From assembly GCA_964587105.1 (NCBI GenBank), contig CAZPKG010000002.1, forward strand, positions 248,001 to 312,000: 64,000 nt of DNA. Reading direction: 5' to 3'. Every line of letters begins with the position of its first letter. The first letter of the stretch is position 1. The translations under genes and the position numbers were made by a program. Origin of the DNA: JABWCQ01 sp964587105 (GTDB taxonomy: Bacteria; Electryoneota; RPQS01). Below, in pieces: positions 24,510 to 32,388 of this stretch. A model generated the notes under the pieces. That model searched no databases. It was not told the origin of the DNA and was given only the letters and a program-made list of their open reading frames with translations.

Positions 24510-25667
24510 ATGAGAACATTGACTGCCGCATTATTTGTTTCAATCTGCCTCACTAATGGGGCAGATTTGGTCTTTGCGCAGCCCTGGACAACCGGACTCC
24601 GAATTGCGCGTTCGAATGATGGTGTACATTTTGATTCTCCTCGCCCATTTCAAGATTCATGCGGCGTGCCGTCTGCAGTGCAATGGCACGGTGATACGAC
24701 CGTTTGTGTATTTCAATGGGCACGGGAGCCGCAGGGCTCACCGACCTGGGATCGCGTAGCAGTTAGTTTTTCATATGACGGTGGGGAAGAGTGGACAGAG
24801 CCGACGCCCGTCTTGTTTGAAGGCTTCCCTAATGGTTTTCAGCGACCCTTCGATCCCACGCTTGTAGTGTTGTCGGATAATTCCTTACGCATGTATTTTA
24901 GTGGCAGCCTGACTATTCCTCCGCCTGGGCAAGATTCTCTCATCAATACGTACTCGGCTCACTCCACTGACGGTATTCACTTCACATATGAACCCGGCTC
25001 ACGCGTTGATCATCCCACTCAAAGAGTAATTGATCCTGCCGTTGCTTTCCTCAACAATATCTGGCATTACGAGTCGCCGGCAGGCGCACCTCAAGATGGT
25101 GCATTTCATTACACATCGCTTGATGGACTCTCTTTCACACAAGTACCTAACATACCTGCCGATCCGGGACACAATTGGACTGGTAACTACCTTGTTGACA
25201 GCGACAGTGAATTGAGATTTTACGGCTCCGGACAACAAATGTGGTATAACAGCTCGCCTAATGGAGGCGAGTGGAACGGGTATGTCAACTGTGGCATACC
25301 CGGAGCAGATCCAACGGTAGTGAAACTCGGAATTGGACGATATTTTGTAATTTTCGTAGGACCTTTGCTCACTAATGCAAAAGAGGAGCCGCAAATTCCG
25401 AAAGATATTGAATTGCTTCCGGCGTTTCCAAACCCGTTCAACTCAAGTGTGAGCATTCGTTTCGAGACAAGTCGGCATGAAAATGTTGCCCTCGAAATTT
25501 TCGCTCTGGACGGCCGCAAAATCACAGTATTGATGAACGAGGAAATAGCGCCGGGTCAACACACCGTGCAATGGATGCCCAATCCGCAAGTCGCGTCAGG
25601 CATCTATCTTTGCAAACTTTCGGATGGCAACTTCCTGCAAACCCAGAAGATCGTCTTGATCAAGTAA
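24510..25667 (+). CDS. T9SS-sorted secreted propeller protein (GH43/sialidase-like fold)
   Basis: 385 residues: signal peptide (to VFAQ), then repeats typical of five-bladed propellers of glycoside hydrolase type (GLRIARSNDGVHFDSPRPF, VAVSFSYDGGEEWTEPTPVLFEG, FDPTLVVLSDNSLRMYFSG, YSAHSTDGIHFTYEPG, IDPAVAFLNNIWHYE). A Por sorting domain follows (LPAFPNPFNSSVSIRFETS ... FLQTQKIVLIK). Acidic residues in FDPT and IDPA are where GH43-like enzymes keep catalytic acids, but substrate and activity are not predictable. The PhzF gene starts 10 bases later. Confidence 0.85.
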   Translation: MRTLTAALFVSICLTNGADLVFAQPWTTGLRIARSNDGVHFDSPRPFQDSCGVPSAVQWHGDTTVCVFQWAREPQGSPTWDRVAVSFSYDGGEEWTEPTPVLFEGFPNGFQRPFDPTLVVLSDNSLRMYFSGSLTIPPPGQDSLINTYSAHSTDGIHFTYEPGSRVDHPTQRVIDPAVAFLNNIWHYESPAGAPQDGAFHYTSLDGLSFTQVPNIPADPGHNWTGNYLVDSDSELRFYGSGQQMWYNSSPNGGEWNGYVNCGIPGADPTVVKLGIGRYFVIFVGPLLTNAKEEPQIPKDIELLPAFPNPFNSSVSIRFETSRHENVALEIFALDGRKITVLMNEEIAPGQHTVQWMPNPQVASGIYLCKLSDGNFLQTQKIVLIK

Positions 25668-25677
25668 CGGAACCAAT

Positions 25678-26469
25678 ATGCTCAAAATCACTGTCATCGA
25701 TGCCTTCACGAATGAGCCTTTCAAAGGCAATCCAGCCGCCGTCTGTCTTACCGACACACCGCTTGCGGACAAACTGATGCAGGATATCGCCGCCGAAATG
25801 AATCTATCCGAAACGGCATTTCTGGTGCCTACCGGTGCAGGACAATGGCATCTGCGTTGGTTCACTCCCGCGATTGAAGTGGACCTGTGCGGCCACGCGA
25901 CATTAGCGAGTGCCCATTATCTGTTTGAAAATCGATTTGTGACCAGCGACTCGTTGCTGAAGTTCCGTACATTGAGTGGAGAGTTAACCGCACGCAAGAT
26001 TGGCGACAAAATCGAGCTTGATTTCCCGTCAGTTGTTCCTAAACCGCTTCACTTCGGCGACGATGTAAGTCGCGCCCTCGGCGCAAAGCCTCTCTATTCG
26101 GGTAAAGAAGGCCTTTTCATTCTGTTTGAATTGGATTCTGCCGATGCGGTGCGAAAACTTGACCCCGACCTCAAAACTTTAGTTAAACTTGGCGCAGAAG
26201 ACTTCATCGTTTGCGCGCAGAGTGACGAACCGAGCTTCGACGTCATCTCGCGCTGTTTTGCTCCGGGTGCTGGCATTGATGAAGATCCTGTAACGGGTTC
26301 AGCGCATTGCGCACTTGCTCCCTATTGGGCAGCGAAACTTGGCAAGAATATTCTCCAATGTTATCAAGCCTCAAAACGCGGCGGACATGTTGAAGCAGAA
26401 CTGCGAGGAAACCGAGTGCTGCTGCGAGGGAAGGCCAAGACGGTTCTCAATGGAGAACTGCAGATATAA
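25678..26469 (+). CDS. PhzF-family isomerase
   Basis: 263 residues of the PhzF/diaminopimelate-epimerase-like fold. Signatures: VIDAFTNEPFKGNPAAVCL, MNLSETAFLVP with the catalytic Glu, LRWFTPAIEVDLCGHATLASAH, and the second-domain RCFAPGAGIDEDPVTGSAHCALAPYWA. PhzF proper isomerises a phenazine precursor; most members, like this one without phenazine genes, act on unknown substrates. Ends in a strong terminator shared with the convergent fasciclin gene. Confidence 0.92.
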   Translation: MLKITVIDAFTNEPFKGNPAAVCLTDTPLADKLMQDIAAEMNLSETAFLVPTGAGQWHLRWFTPAIEVDLCGHATLASAHYLFENRFVTSDSLLKFRTLSGELTARKIGDKIELDFPSVVPKPLHFGDDVSRALGAKPLYSGKEGLFILFELDSADAVRKLDPDLKTLVKLGAEDFIVCAQSDEPSFDVISRCFAPGAGIDEDPVTGSAHCALAPYWAAKLGKNILQCYQASKRGGHVEAELRGNRVLLRGKAKTVLNGELQI

Positions 26470-26472
26470 AAT

Positions 26473-26502
26473 AAGCCCCGGTCGATTGGCCGGGGCTTTC
26501 TT
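26473..26502 (+). terminator. Rho-independent terminator, probably bidirectional
   Basis: Nine-bp stem AAGCCCCGG/CCGGGGCTT (26473-26481 with 26490-26498) followed by TCTTC. It lies between two convergent genes. Confidence 0.85.
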
Positions 26503-26543
26503 CATCCTGATCGCTATTATTGCGCGCGGCGACGAGGAGTGAA

Positions 26544-27107
26544 TTACTTCGTACTGCGGCTGAGCAGCAGCGGCGGAATGAGCACGTCATCCACCTCATG
26601 CACTACTCCGTTGTCCGTCAGCTTTTCATTTCCCGTCAGCTTGGCGCTGCCCACCCACACGGTGTTATTCTCGACGACGACAGCCAATTCATCCCCCTGC
26701 ACCGTCATCAGCTTCTCACCGTTCATCTTCAGCAAGTCCGCTTGCGTCAATGCTCGCCCCGGCACAACATGGTATTGCAGCACCATCTGTAATTTCCTGC
26801 CGTCGGCAAGCTTTTGCTTTTCGGATTCCGCGCACGCCGCAAACGCTTCATTCGTCGGCGCGAACACGGTCATCGGCCCCTTGCTTTCCAGCGCTTGCAC
26901 CATCAAGCCTCGCTCGACGTTGCGTGTGAAGTCGCTGAGTTCCTTGTCACTGCGAGCGGCGGCAAGCACCGTCGTGGGCCGTTCAATATTCTGACTGAGT
27001 TGCGTGTTGTCATCGGCCGCTTGACCGATAACACTGGATTGTGCGAAGAGCACTCCTCCGAGAATCAGCATTGCCGCAATAAGTGCGGCGGGAATGCGGT
27101 CTCTCAT
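26544..27107 (-). CDS. Exported fasciclin (FAS1) domain protein
   Basis: About 187 residues. I take the ATG giving MRDRIPAALIAAML, because AAAGGA lies eight bases in front of it; an ATG three codons earlier is too close to that site. Signal peptide, then one FAS1 domain with both conserved boxes: H1 TVFAPTNEAFAAC and H2 LMTVQGDELAVVVENN...VVHEVDDVLIPP, and the YHVVPG motif. FAS1 proteins act in adhesion or matrix binding. A second, divergent fasciclin gene lies at 34159-34764 on the same strand. Confidence 0.92.
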   Translation of the reverse strand: MRDRIPAALIAAMLILGGVLFAQSSVIGQAADDNTQLSQNIERPTTVLAAARSDKELSDFTRNVERGLMVQALESKGPMTVFAPTNEAFAACAESEKQKLADGRKLQMVLQYHVVPGRALTQADLLKMNGEKLMTVQGDELAVVVENNTVWVGSAKLTGNEKLTDNGVVHEVDDVLIPPLLLSRSTK

Positions 27108-27438
27108 GGTGTCCATCCTTTCCGCAGCATCGAATACTGCACGTGTTCATCATGGTCTATCAATTCATGTTCATGTGCGCGCTATAGTTTCTACCTCACG
27201 AAATGACGCAAGGTTCCATGATATGTCATTCTATCTCATCTTATGTTTGAACTGCACAACGTAATTAGAGTGAACACCGTTCACACAAATCAGAGCTTCC
27301 TTGAATACAGTGGCTTACGAATTAATTCCATGAATCAAGGAACCAATCCCTTTACATTACGCGTTAAACACACAGAGGCCTTTTGAATGGATAAATTCCA
27401 GTACGAAATGTTGACGATGAACATGCTGAGGTGGCTGT
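27108..27438 (+). other. Divergent intergenic region
   Basis: 331 bases between the fasciclin gene (minus) and two small membrane-protein genes (plus). AT-rich. I see no RNA gene, repeat or confident promoter in it. Confidence 0.5.
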
Positions 27439-27660
27439 ATGAGAACACTTGGAATTGCACTCGCAATCGTCGGTTCGCTCTTCTTTATCTTTGACTCGAT
27501 TGATTTCCAGCGCGACAAAAAAGTCATCGATCTCGGTGACATCGAAGTCACGTCAAAAGACACTGAAACCATCGAACTGAACAAACTCGTCGGCGGAGTC
27601 ATCATCTTCGCAGGCCTCGGGTTAGTGTTGTTCACGACAACAAAAACTCAACGGCGATGA
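27439..27660 (+). CDS. Small two-helix membrane protein
   Basis: 73 residues: a first membrane helix (IALAIVGSLFFIFDSI), a charged loop (DFQRDKKVIDLGDIEVTSKDTETIEL) and a second helix (VGGVIIFAGLGLVLFTT). This resembles DUF3185-type small inner-membrane proteins. GAGGTGG precedes the ATG. The next gene, another tiny membrane protein, starts 13 bases later, so they are probably cotranscribed. Function unknown; such proteins are often stress-induced. Confidence 0.75.
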   Translation: MRTLGIALAIVGSLFFIFDSIDFQRDKKVIDLGDIEVTSKDTETIELNKLVGGVIIFAGLGLVLFTTTKTQRR

Positions 27661-27673
27661 AAGGCGGTGTCTC

Positions 27674-27826
27674 ATGCTATGGACTATTTTCGTAATCCTG
27701 ATGGTGATGTGGCTGCTTGGAATGGTCACATCCTACACTGTCGGTGGATTCTTACATGTCTTACTCGTGATCGCGATAGCGATGGTGCTGATAAGAATTA
27801 TCCGGGGAGAAAAACCGGTTATTTAG
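27674..27826 (+). CDS. lmo0937-family small membrane protein
   Basis: 50 residues: MLWTIFVILMVMWLLGMVTS followed by YTVGGFLHVLLVIAIAMVLI and RIIRGEKPVI. Two membrane helices and the family's characteristic W-L-G...GGF.H.LLV.A pattern. It is 13 bases after the previous small membrane-protein gene. Function unknown. Confidence 0.85.
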   Translation: MLWTIFVILMVMWLLGMVTSYTVGGFLHVLLVIAIAMVLIRIIRGEKPVI

Positions 27827-27850
27827 CGCATCGAAATCACGGACGAGATA

Positions 27851-27880
27851 GAGGCGGGTCGCAAGGCCCGCCTCGTCCAT
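27851..27880 (+). terminator. Hairpin, probable terminator
   Basis: Eight-bp stem GAGGCGGG/CCCGCCTC (27851-27858 with 27867-27874). Only a weak T tract (CCATTTGGTT) follows. Confidence 0.55.
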
Positions 27881-28008
27881 TTGGTTGCCGATTCGCAACA
27901 TACTAAATATGCTTAGTCTATTGCGGCTTTCCTTCAGGGGTCTATATTGTATGTTGTAATGTGCAGCGATCACGCATATTGTTGAAACCCGTGAAAGGTG
28001 GCCGGCGG

Positions 28009-29724
28009 ATGAGAGTAAGATTATTGGTTTTATTGTGGATAAGTACGGTCACCTTTGCCCAAGCACCAGCGATTGACTGGGAGCATCAGGACCAAATTGG
28101 CGCGGATTTCCGCGCTCTGAGCCTCCGCGAGGTCGGAATGGGCGAGGTGGTCGCGGCAGGTTTCACGAATATCAACTTCGATTACGACGTCTATGTCCGC
28201 AAGCTGTTTGCCGACGGGACGGTCGAATGGAGCACGCAGATTGTATCCGGAGCCGATGAGCAGGGGACGGGGATTTCCTTGTCTGCCGGCAGCGGCTATG
28301 CCGTATGCGGCTGGCAAAGCTCGTTTGGCGGCCCGGCGGATTTTATTCTTAGACTACTGAACTCAAGCGGAACCGTCACCAACAGCTTTAGTTACGGATC
28401 GTCCGATGACGAAGTAGCCAACGACATTCAGACCACAAGCGACTTCGGCTACATCATGTGCGGCTATCGTGAGCAACTCGCTTCGGGCCGCGATTTTCAT
28501 TTGGTCAAAACCGATCTTGCCGGCACAGTGATGTGGACCAAGACTTATGGCGGACTCGCGGAAGACGTCGCTCATGCAGTCGAGCAGACTCCCGACGGTG
28601 GTTACATCGTCGTCGGAGAAACTCAAAGTTTTGGTTTCGGTGGCTCAGATGTTTGGTTGTTGCGACTTGATGCCAACGGCGATTCGCTGTGGTCGGCAGC
28701 CTTCTTGTCTCCCAACGATGAAGTCGGTTACGGAGTGGCCTTGACCAATGACGGCGGATTTATCGTCGCCGGTTATCAATTCGATTTCGTGGATCAAGAC
28801 GTTTTGCTTATCAAGGTCGCAGGCAACTCGGCCTTTGAGTGGTACACGCTGTTTGACAACGGCGGCTATGACGTCGCCTATGACGTCGCCGCGTGTTCCG
28901 ATGACGGCTTTGCTGTGTGCGGCCGATCAGACGGAGCAGGAAGTGACGATGCAGTGGTCTGGAAGTTCGACGAAATCGGCCAGCACTATTGGACGGTGAC
29001 TGCCGGAGATGTTTCGGGTGACGGTTCGTTTGAAATTCGACAGCTTGCCGGCGGCGGCTACATCTTCTGTGGCTACGTCGCCAACCCGATTCAGGAAGCA
29101 ATCAACTGGTATGTCGTCAAGCTTCAGCCGGACACTCCGCTTGACGGGCCGCTTCCGGTTGAGCTGATGAGCTTCGGTGCGGTATCGGTTGCCGACGGAA
29201 TCGAACTGAATTGGGAAACCGCCAGCGAAACGAACGTGTCGAGTTTTGAGATTTGGCGCGCCGAAGGAAATGATTTCAACTTGTTGGCCGAAGTCGGCAG
29301 ACGCGGCAATTCCACATCTGGTGCGCAATATACTTTCGTAGATCAATCCGTTTCCGAACACACGTCGTACCGCTATTTTCTCACCGTGTTAAATCTGGAC
29401 GGATCGCGGGACGAGTTGCGTGAGCACACCGTCACTGCAAGTTGGAACGGCATCTCGGCAGTGCCCGAAGAGTTCACACTGAAAGCTTACCCCAATCCGT
29501 TCAATCCGACGACGACGATTGAGTTCACAATGCCCGAAGCCGGCAAAGTGAGCCTGACGATTTGGGATAGCAACGGCAGGTTGGTTGAATCATTTGAAAG
29601 GAACTCTGCTGCGGGAGCGGTTGCATTCGAGTGGAATGCTGCGGGGAGAACATCGGGCGTCTATTTCGCGAGGGTTGAGGCATTGGGGGTCGCTAAAACT
29701 CGTGAACTTATCCTGTTGAAATAA
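28009..29724 (+). CDS. T9SS-sorted secreted repeat protein with FnIII-like domain
   Basis: About 571 residues from the ATG giving MRVRLLVLLWISTVTFAQ, with AAAGGTGG in front. About seven repeats of the form GGxDxxLLRLDANGDSLW ... VALTNDGGFIVAGY make a propeller (residues ~20-375). Next comes LPVELMSFGAVSVADGIELNWET (FnIII-like, ~385-480) and then a Por sorting domain (LKAYPNPFNPTTTIEFTMPEAG ... TRELILLK). The FnIII plus sorting segment is nearly identical at DNA level to that of the next gene. Surface or secreted; binding partner unknown. Confidence 0.88.
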   Translation: MRVRLLVLLWISTVTFAQAPAIDWEHQDQIGADFRALSLREVGMGEVVAAGFTNINFDYDVYVRKLFADGTVEWSTQIVSGADEQGTGISLSAGSGYAVCGWQSSFGGPADFILRLLNSSGTVTNSFSYGSSDDEVANDIQTTSDFGYIMCGYREQLASGRDFHLVKTDLAGTVMWTKTYGGLAEDVAHAVEQTPDGGYIVVGETQSFGFGGSDVWLLRLDANGDSLWSAAFLSPNDEVGYGVALTNDGGFIVAGYQFDFVDQDVLLIKVAGNSAFEWYTLFDNGGYDVAYDVAACSDDGFAVCGRSDGAGSDDAVVWKFDEIGQHYWTVTAGDVSGDGSFEIRQLAGGGYIFCGYVANPIQEAINWYVVKLQPDTPLDGPLPVELMSFGAVSVADGIELNWETASETNVSSFEIWRAEGNDFNLLAEVGRRGNSTSGAQYTFVDQSVSEHTSYRYFLTVLNLDGSRDELREHTVTASWNGISAVPEEFTLKAYPNPFNPTTTIEFTMPEAGKVSLTIWDSNGRLVESFERNSAAGAVAFEWNAAGRTSGVYFARVEALGVAKTRELILLK

Positions 29725-29766
29725 CTGGCTTAGTCTAAGCACTTCGTTGGCAAAGGCATTTAGTAT

Positions 29767-29800
29767 GCGGCGGCTCGATCTCGATCTGCCGCTTTTTTTT
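29767..29800 (+). terminator. Rho-independent terminator
   Basis: GCGGC...GCCGC hairpin (29768-29792) followed by nine T. Confidence 0.75.
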
Positions 29801-29881
29801 TCGCCGAGTCTTGCATTGTGACGTAAAGCGATATATCTTTAGTCATGTTCCAATGAATGTTCAAATCGGAGGGAGAATGAA

Positions 29882-31396
29882 ATGAAGAACTCACTGTTGA
29901 TTATTGTCGTGTTTGGATTGTGTAGCGTTACAATGGCACAGGACCGGCTTAATGTGTCGTTGTGGGATTATTACACTGCCGCCACAATCAGAACGGTCAG
30001 AGTCGAGTCTGGAATAGCCTATGTAATGCGTGAACTGAACGGCTTAGATATTTTCGACGTTTCTACCCCATACGACATTCATTTGCTGCGGCATATGGCG
30101 CTGCCCGGCTTCACCAACGATGCGATTGTCAGTGGCGATAGATTGTATCTGACTTTCCGTTATGACGGCGTCAAGATATATGATCGAACCGATCCGGATG
30201 ATCTTGTCTTGTTGGGTGCGTTTGACACTCCAGGCATGGCACTTGTTGTGAAGGAGTCGCAAGGCATTCTTTACCTTGCAGATGGCGACGCACTCAGAAT
30301 CTATGATGTCTTAGATCCTGAATCGCCGGAATTATTGGGGACTCTTGCGTTACCGGGCACTATTAACGACGTTCAACTTGAATTGCCGTTGGCCTACGTC
30401 TCAGGCTCGCTGGGAGGGTTTCATATTGTTGATGTCTCTGATCCATTCAATCCGTTCTTGGTGTCAACAGTCAACACACCCGGTGCTGCACACGGCGCGG
30501 TTGTTCACAATGGTTTCGCGTACATCGGCGATTACTGGGGCTTGGCAATTTGCGACGTTTCGAATCCGGAAGCTCCTGTGAGCTACTCAAGTCTTGCACT
30601 GCCGCACATCACTTGGGATGCTGCTGTGCTAAATGACACTTTGTATGTGGGGAATGGGAATTTTGGACTCAAGGTTTTTAGTTTGACGGATCCATCTGTT
30701 CCGCACCTGATCGGCTGGTTTGATCCGCCGACTGGGAGTTCAGGTCGAACTGTAATTGAAGGCAGGAACGTCTTCGTGGCTGAATGGGACAGGCTTGCAG
30801 TTTACCAGTGGGGGGATAGCGTGTTGCCTGTTGAATTGATGAGCTTCGGTGCGGTATCGGTGGCCGACGGAATCGAATTGAATTGGGAAACCGCCAGCGA
30901 AACGAATCTGGCCTATTTCGAACTGTGGCGCGGTACGAATGAGCAATTTAGTTTGCTGGCCGAGATCGGCACGCGCGGCAATTCAACCTCCGGCGAACGC
31001 TATACTTTCATCGACAACTCGGTCGAGCAAAACACTTCCTACAGCTATTTTCTGACGGTTGTGAATTTGGACGGATCACGGGACGAGTTGCGTGAGCGTA
31101 CCGTCACAGCGAGTTGGAACGGCATCTCGGCAGTGCCCGAAGAGTTCACACTAAAAGCTTACCCCAATCCGTTCAATCCGACGACGACGATTGAGTTCAC
31201 AATGCCCGAAGCCGGCAACGTGTCGCTCACGATTTTCGACAACACAGGAAGATTGGTCGAGCAAATGACTCGCTCCGCCAACGCAGGCACAGTCAAATTC
31301 GAGTGGAACGCCGAAGGCAAAACATCAGGCACCTACTTCGCCAAAGTGTCAAGTTCAGGAGTGAGCAAGGTTGTATCGTTGGTTCTCCTGAAATAG
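29882..31396 (+). CDS. T9SS-sorted secreted LVIVD-repeat protein with FnIII-like domain
   Basis: 504 residues: signal peptide (to VTMAQ), then about six LVIVD-type propeller repeats such as LNGLDIFDVSTPYDIHLLRH, GLAICDVSNPEAPVSYSS and GFHIVDVSDPFNPFLVST. The FnIII-like domain (LPVELMSFGAVSVADG...) and a Por sorting domain (LKAYPNPFNPTTTIEF ... VVSLVLLK) follow. GGAGGGAGA ribosome site. LVIVD repeats are common in exported proteins with unknown ligands. It shares its last ~190 residues with the upstream gene, marking recent duplication or gene conversion of this cassette. Confidence 0.88.
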   Translation: MKNSLLIIVVFGLCSVTMAQDRLNVSLWDYYTAATIRTVRVESGIAYVMRELNGLDIFDVSTPYDIHLLRHMALPGFTNDAIVSGDRLYLTFRYDGVKIYDRTDPDDLVLLGAFDTPGMALVVKESQGILYLADGDALRIYDVLDPESPELLGTLALPGTINDVQLELPLAYVSGSLGGFHIVDVSDPFNPFLVSTVNTPGAAHGAVVHNGFAYIGDYWGLAICDVSNPEAPVSYSSLALPHITWDAAVLNDTLYVGNGNFGLKVFSLTDPSVPHLIGWFDPPTGSSGRTVIEGRNVFVAEWDRLAVYQWGDSVLPVELMSFGAVSVADGIELNWETASETNLAYFELWRGTNEQFSLLAEIGTRGNSTSGERYTFIDNSVEQNTSYSYFLTVVNLDGSRDELRERTVTASWNGISAVPEEFTLKAYPNPFNPTTTIEFTMPEAGNVSLTIFDNTGRLVEQMTRSANAGTVKFEWNAEGKTSGTYFAKVSSSGVSKVVSLVLLK

Positions 31397-31426
31397 AAAA
31401 TTGAAAATAGAAAAGTATAAGAAAAG

Positions 31427-31452
31427 CGGCGACCCCTCAGTCGCCGTTTCTT
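31427..31452 (+). terminator. Rho-independent terminator
   Basis: Seven-bp stem CGGCGAC/GTCGCCG (31427-31433 with 31440-31446) and TTTCTT. Confidence 0.8.
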
Positions 31453-31459
31453 ATTCTGA

Positions 31460-31884
31460 TTTCCCCCCAGTCCTCTGGGGGGATTAAGGGGGGTAAAATG
31501 CTAAACAAGATCAACCGTATAAAGCGCATTGTCATCCTCTGTAAGGAACTATTCCAGCGCCACGAGAATCTCCGATGCAATGCGCAATGTAATGCCCATT
31601 GTCATCCCGCAGCACAGCGAAGGGGTCTACCCAAGCCAACGAGAATGTTTGCCCGTTCATCAACATGCAATCAAGGTGTCACCCCAAAGTTCCAGAAAAT
31701 AGCAAAGCGCCTAAGAAACCAAAACTTAGCACTCCTCAAAAAAATGACCCTCAGCACTTGACAAACTCTGAACAAGGCATTACATTGAATTATAAGCAAC
31801 TCGGTGCACCAGCAACTCGATGCAACCTGAAGCGCGACTCTTCCTCAAGGAAGTCGCGATTAACACCCAGTTCAGGAGGCCGCC
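31460..31884 (+). other. Intergenic region with R4 and GTCATCC-type repeats
   Basis: Contains R4 hairpin TTCCCCCCAGTCCTCTGGGG (31461) with a following GGGGGG run, and two GTCATCC elements (about 31531 and 31600; the second reads GTCATCCCGCAGCACAGCGA). The one long reading frame here (31498-31761) runs through these repeats and is not credible. A promoter for the Cys-rich gene must lie near its end; I cannot place it. Confidence 0.6.
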
Positions 31885-32388
31885 ATGAATAAAGCACCTT
31901 CCATCTATTCCGCAACGGTCATCCTTGCGGTTTTTTTGTGCCTCGGAATGATACCCAAGTTAAGTTACGCATGTGCAGAATGTTTGTGTTTCGCCGACAA
32001 TAACTGTGCCGCAGGTGAATGCGGCCCCAACTTCACGACGAATTGCACACGGACCGAATTTACAGTTGATTGCAACGCAACGTACACTTTATATACGAAG
32101 GTGGTTTGCGGATCGGGTAGCAATTGTTTCAAGTGCATGTCGTGTGCAACCCTCTTCAGCATCAACAGCGGCACAGAAACCTACATAGCTGATATTCACA
32201 ATAACGGCTGCAATTCGGGTTCTTGTGTTTCGTCCGATATCTCAGTATCACTTTCCACAACCAAAACGTATGTGATGTATGTCTGCAAAGTGCCGTGCCC
32301 CGACGGTGCATCCACATGTGAGAACTGTGCAGCCTCTTGTACTGCCTACGCCTGTTTGCATTATGGTGTAACGTCTTGCACACCATGA
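31885..32388 (+). CDS. Small Cys-rich secreted protein, family member 1
   Basis: 167 residues with a clear signal peptide (ending SYACA) and roughly 24 Cys in the mature part. Paralogue of the protein at 54171-54686: shared blocks are CTRTEFTVDCNATYTL / CTRGEFTIPCNGTYEL, CFKCMSCATLF / CLSCQSCVRLY, TYVMYVCKVPCP / DYVIYVCKLQCP and SCTAYACLHYGVTSC / SCTAYGCLRIGTGTC. No family is recognised; a disulphide-rich exported fold is likely. Its stop codon overlaps the start of the next gene (ATGA), which encodes a T9SS-exported protein. Good GGAGG ribosome site. Confidence 0.8.
   Translation: MNKAPSIYSATVILAVFLCLGMIPKLSYACAECLCFADNNCAAGECGPNFTTNCTRTEFTVDCNATYTLYTKVVCGSGSNCFKCMSCATLFSINSGTETYIADIHNNGCNSGSCVSSDISVSLSTTKTYVMYVCKVPCPDGASTCENCAASCTAYACLHYGVTSCTP

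Noticed and set aside
31498..31761. 87-codon reading frame after R4 repeat
   Set aside because: It runs through GTCATCC-type repeats and has no protein-like conservation signs or ribosome site.
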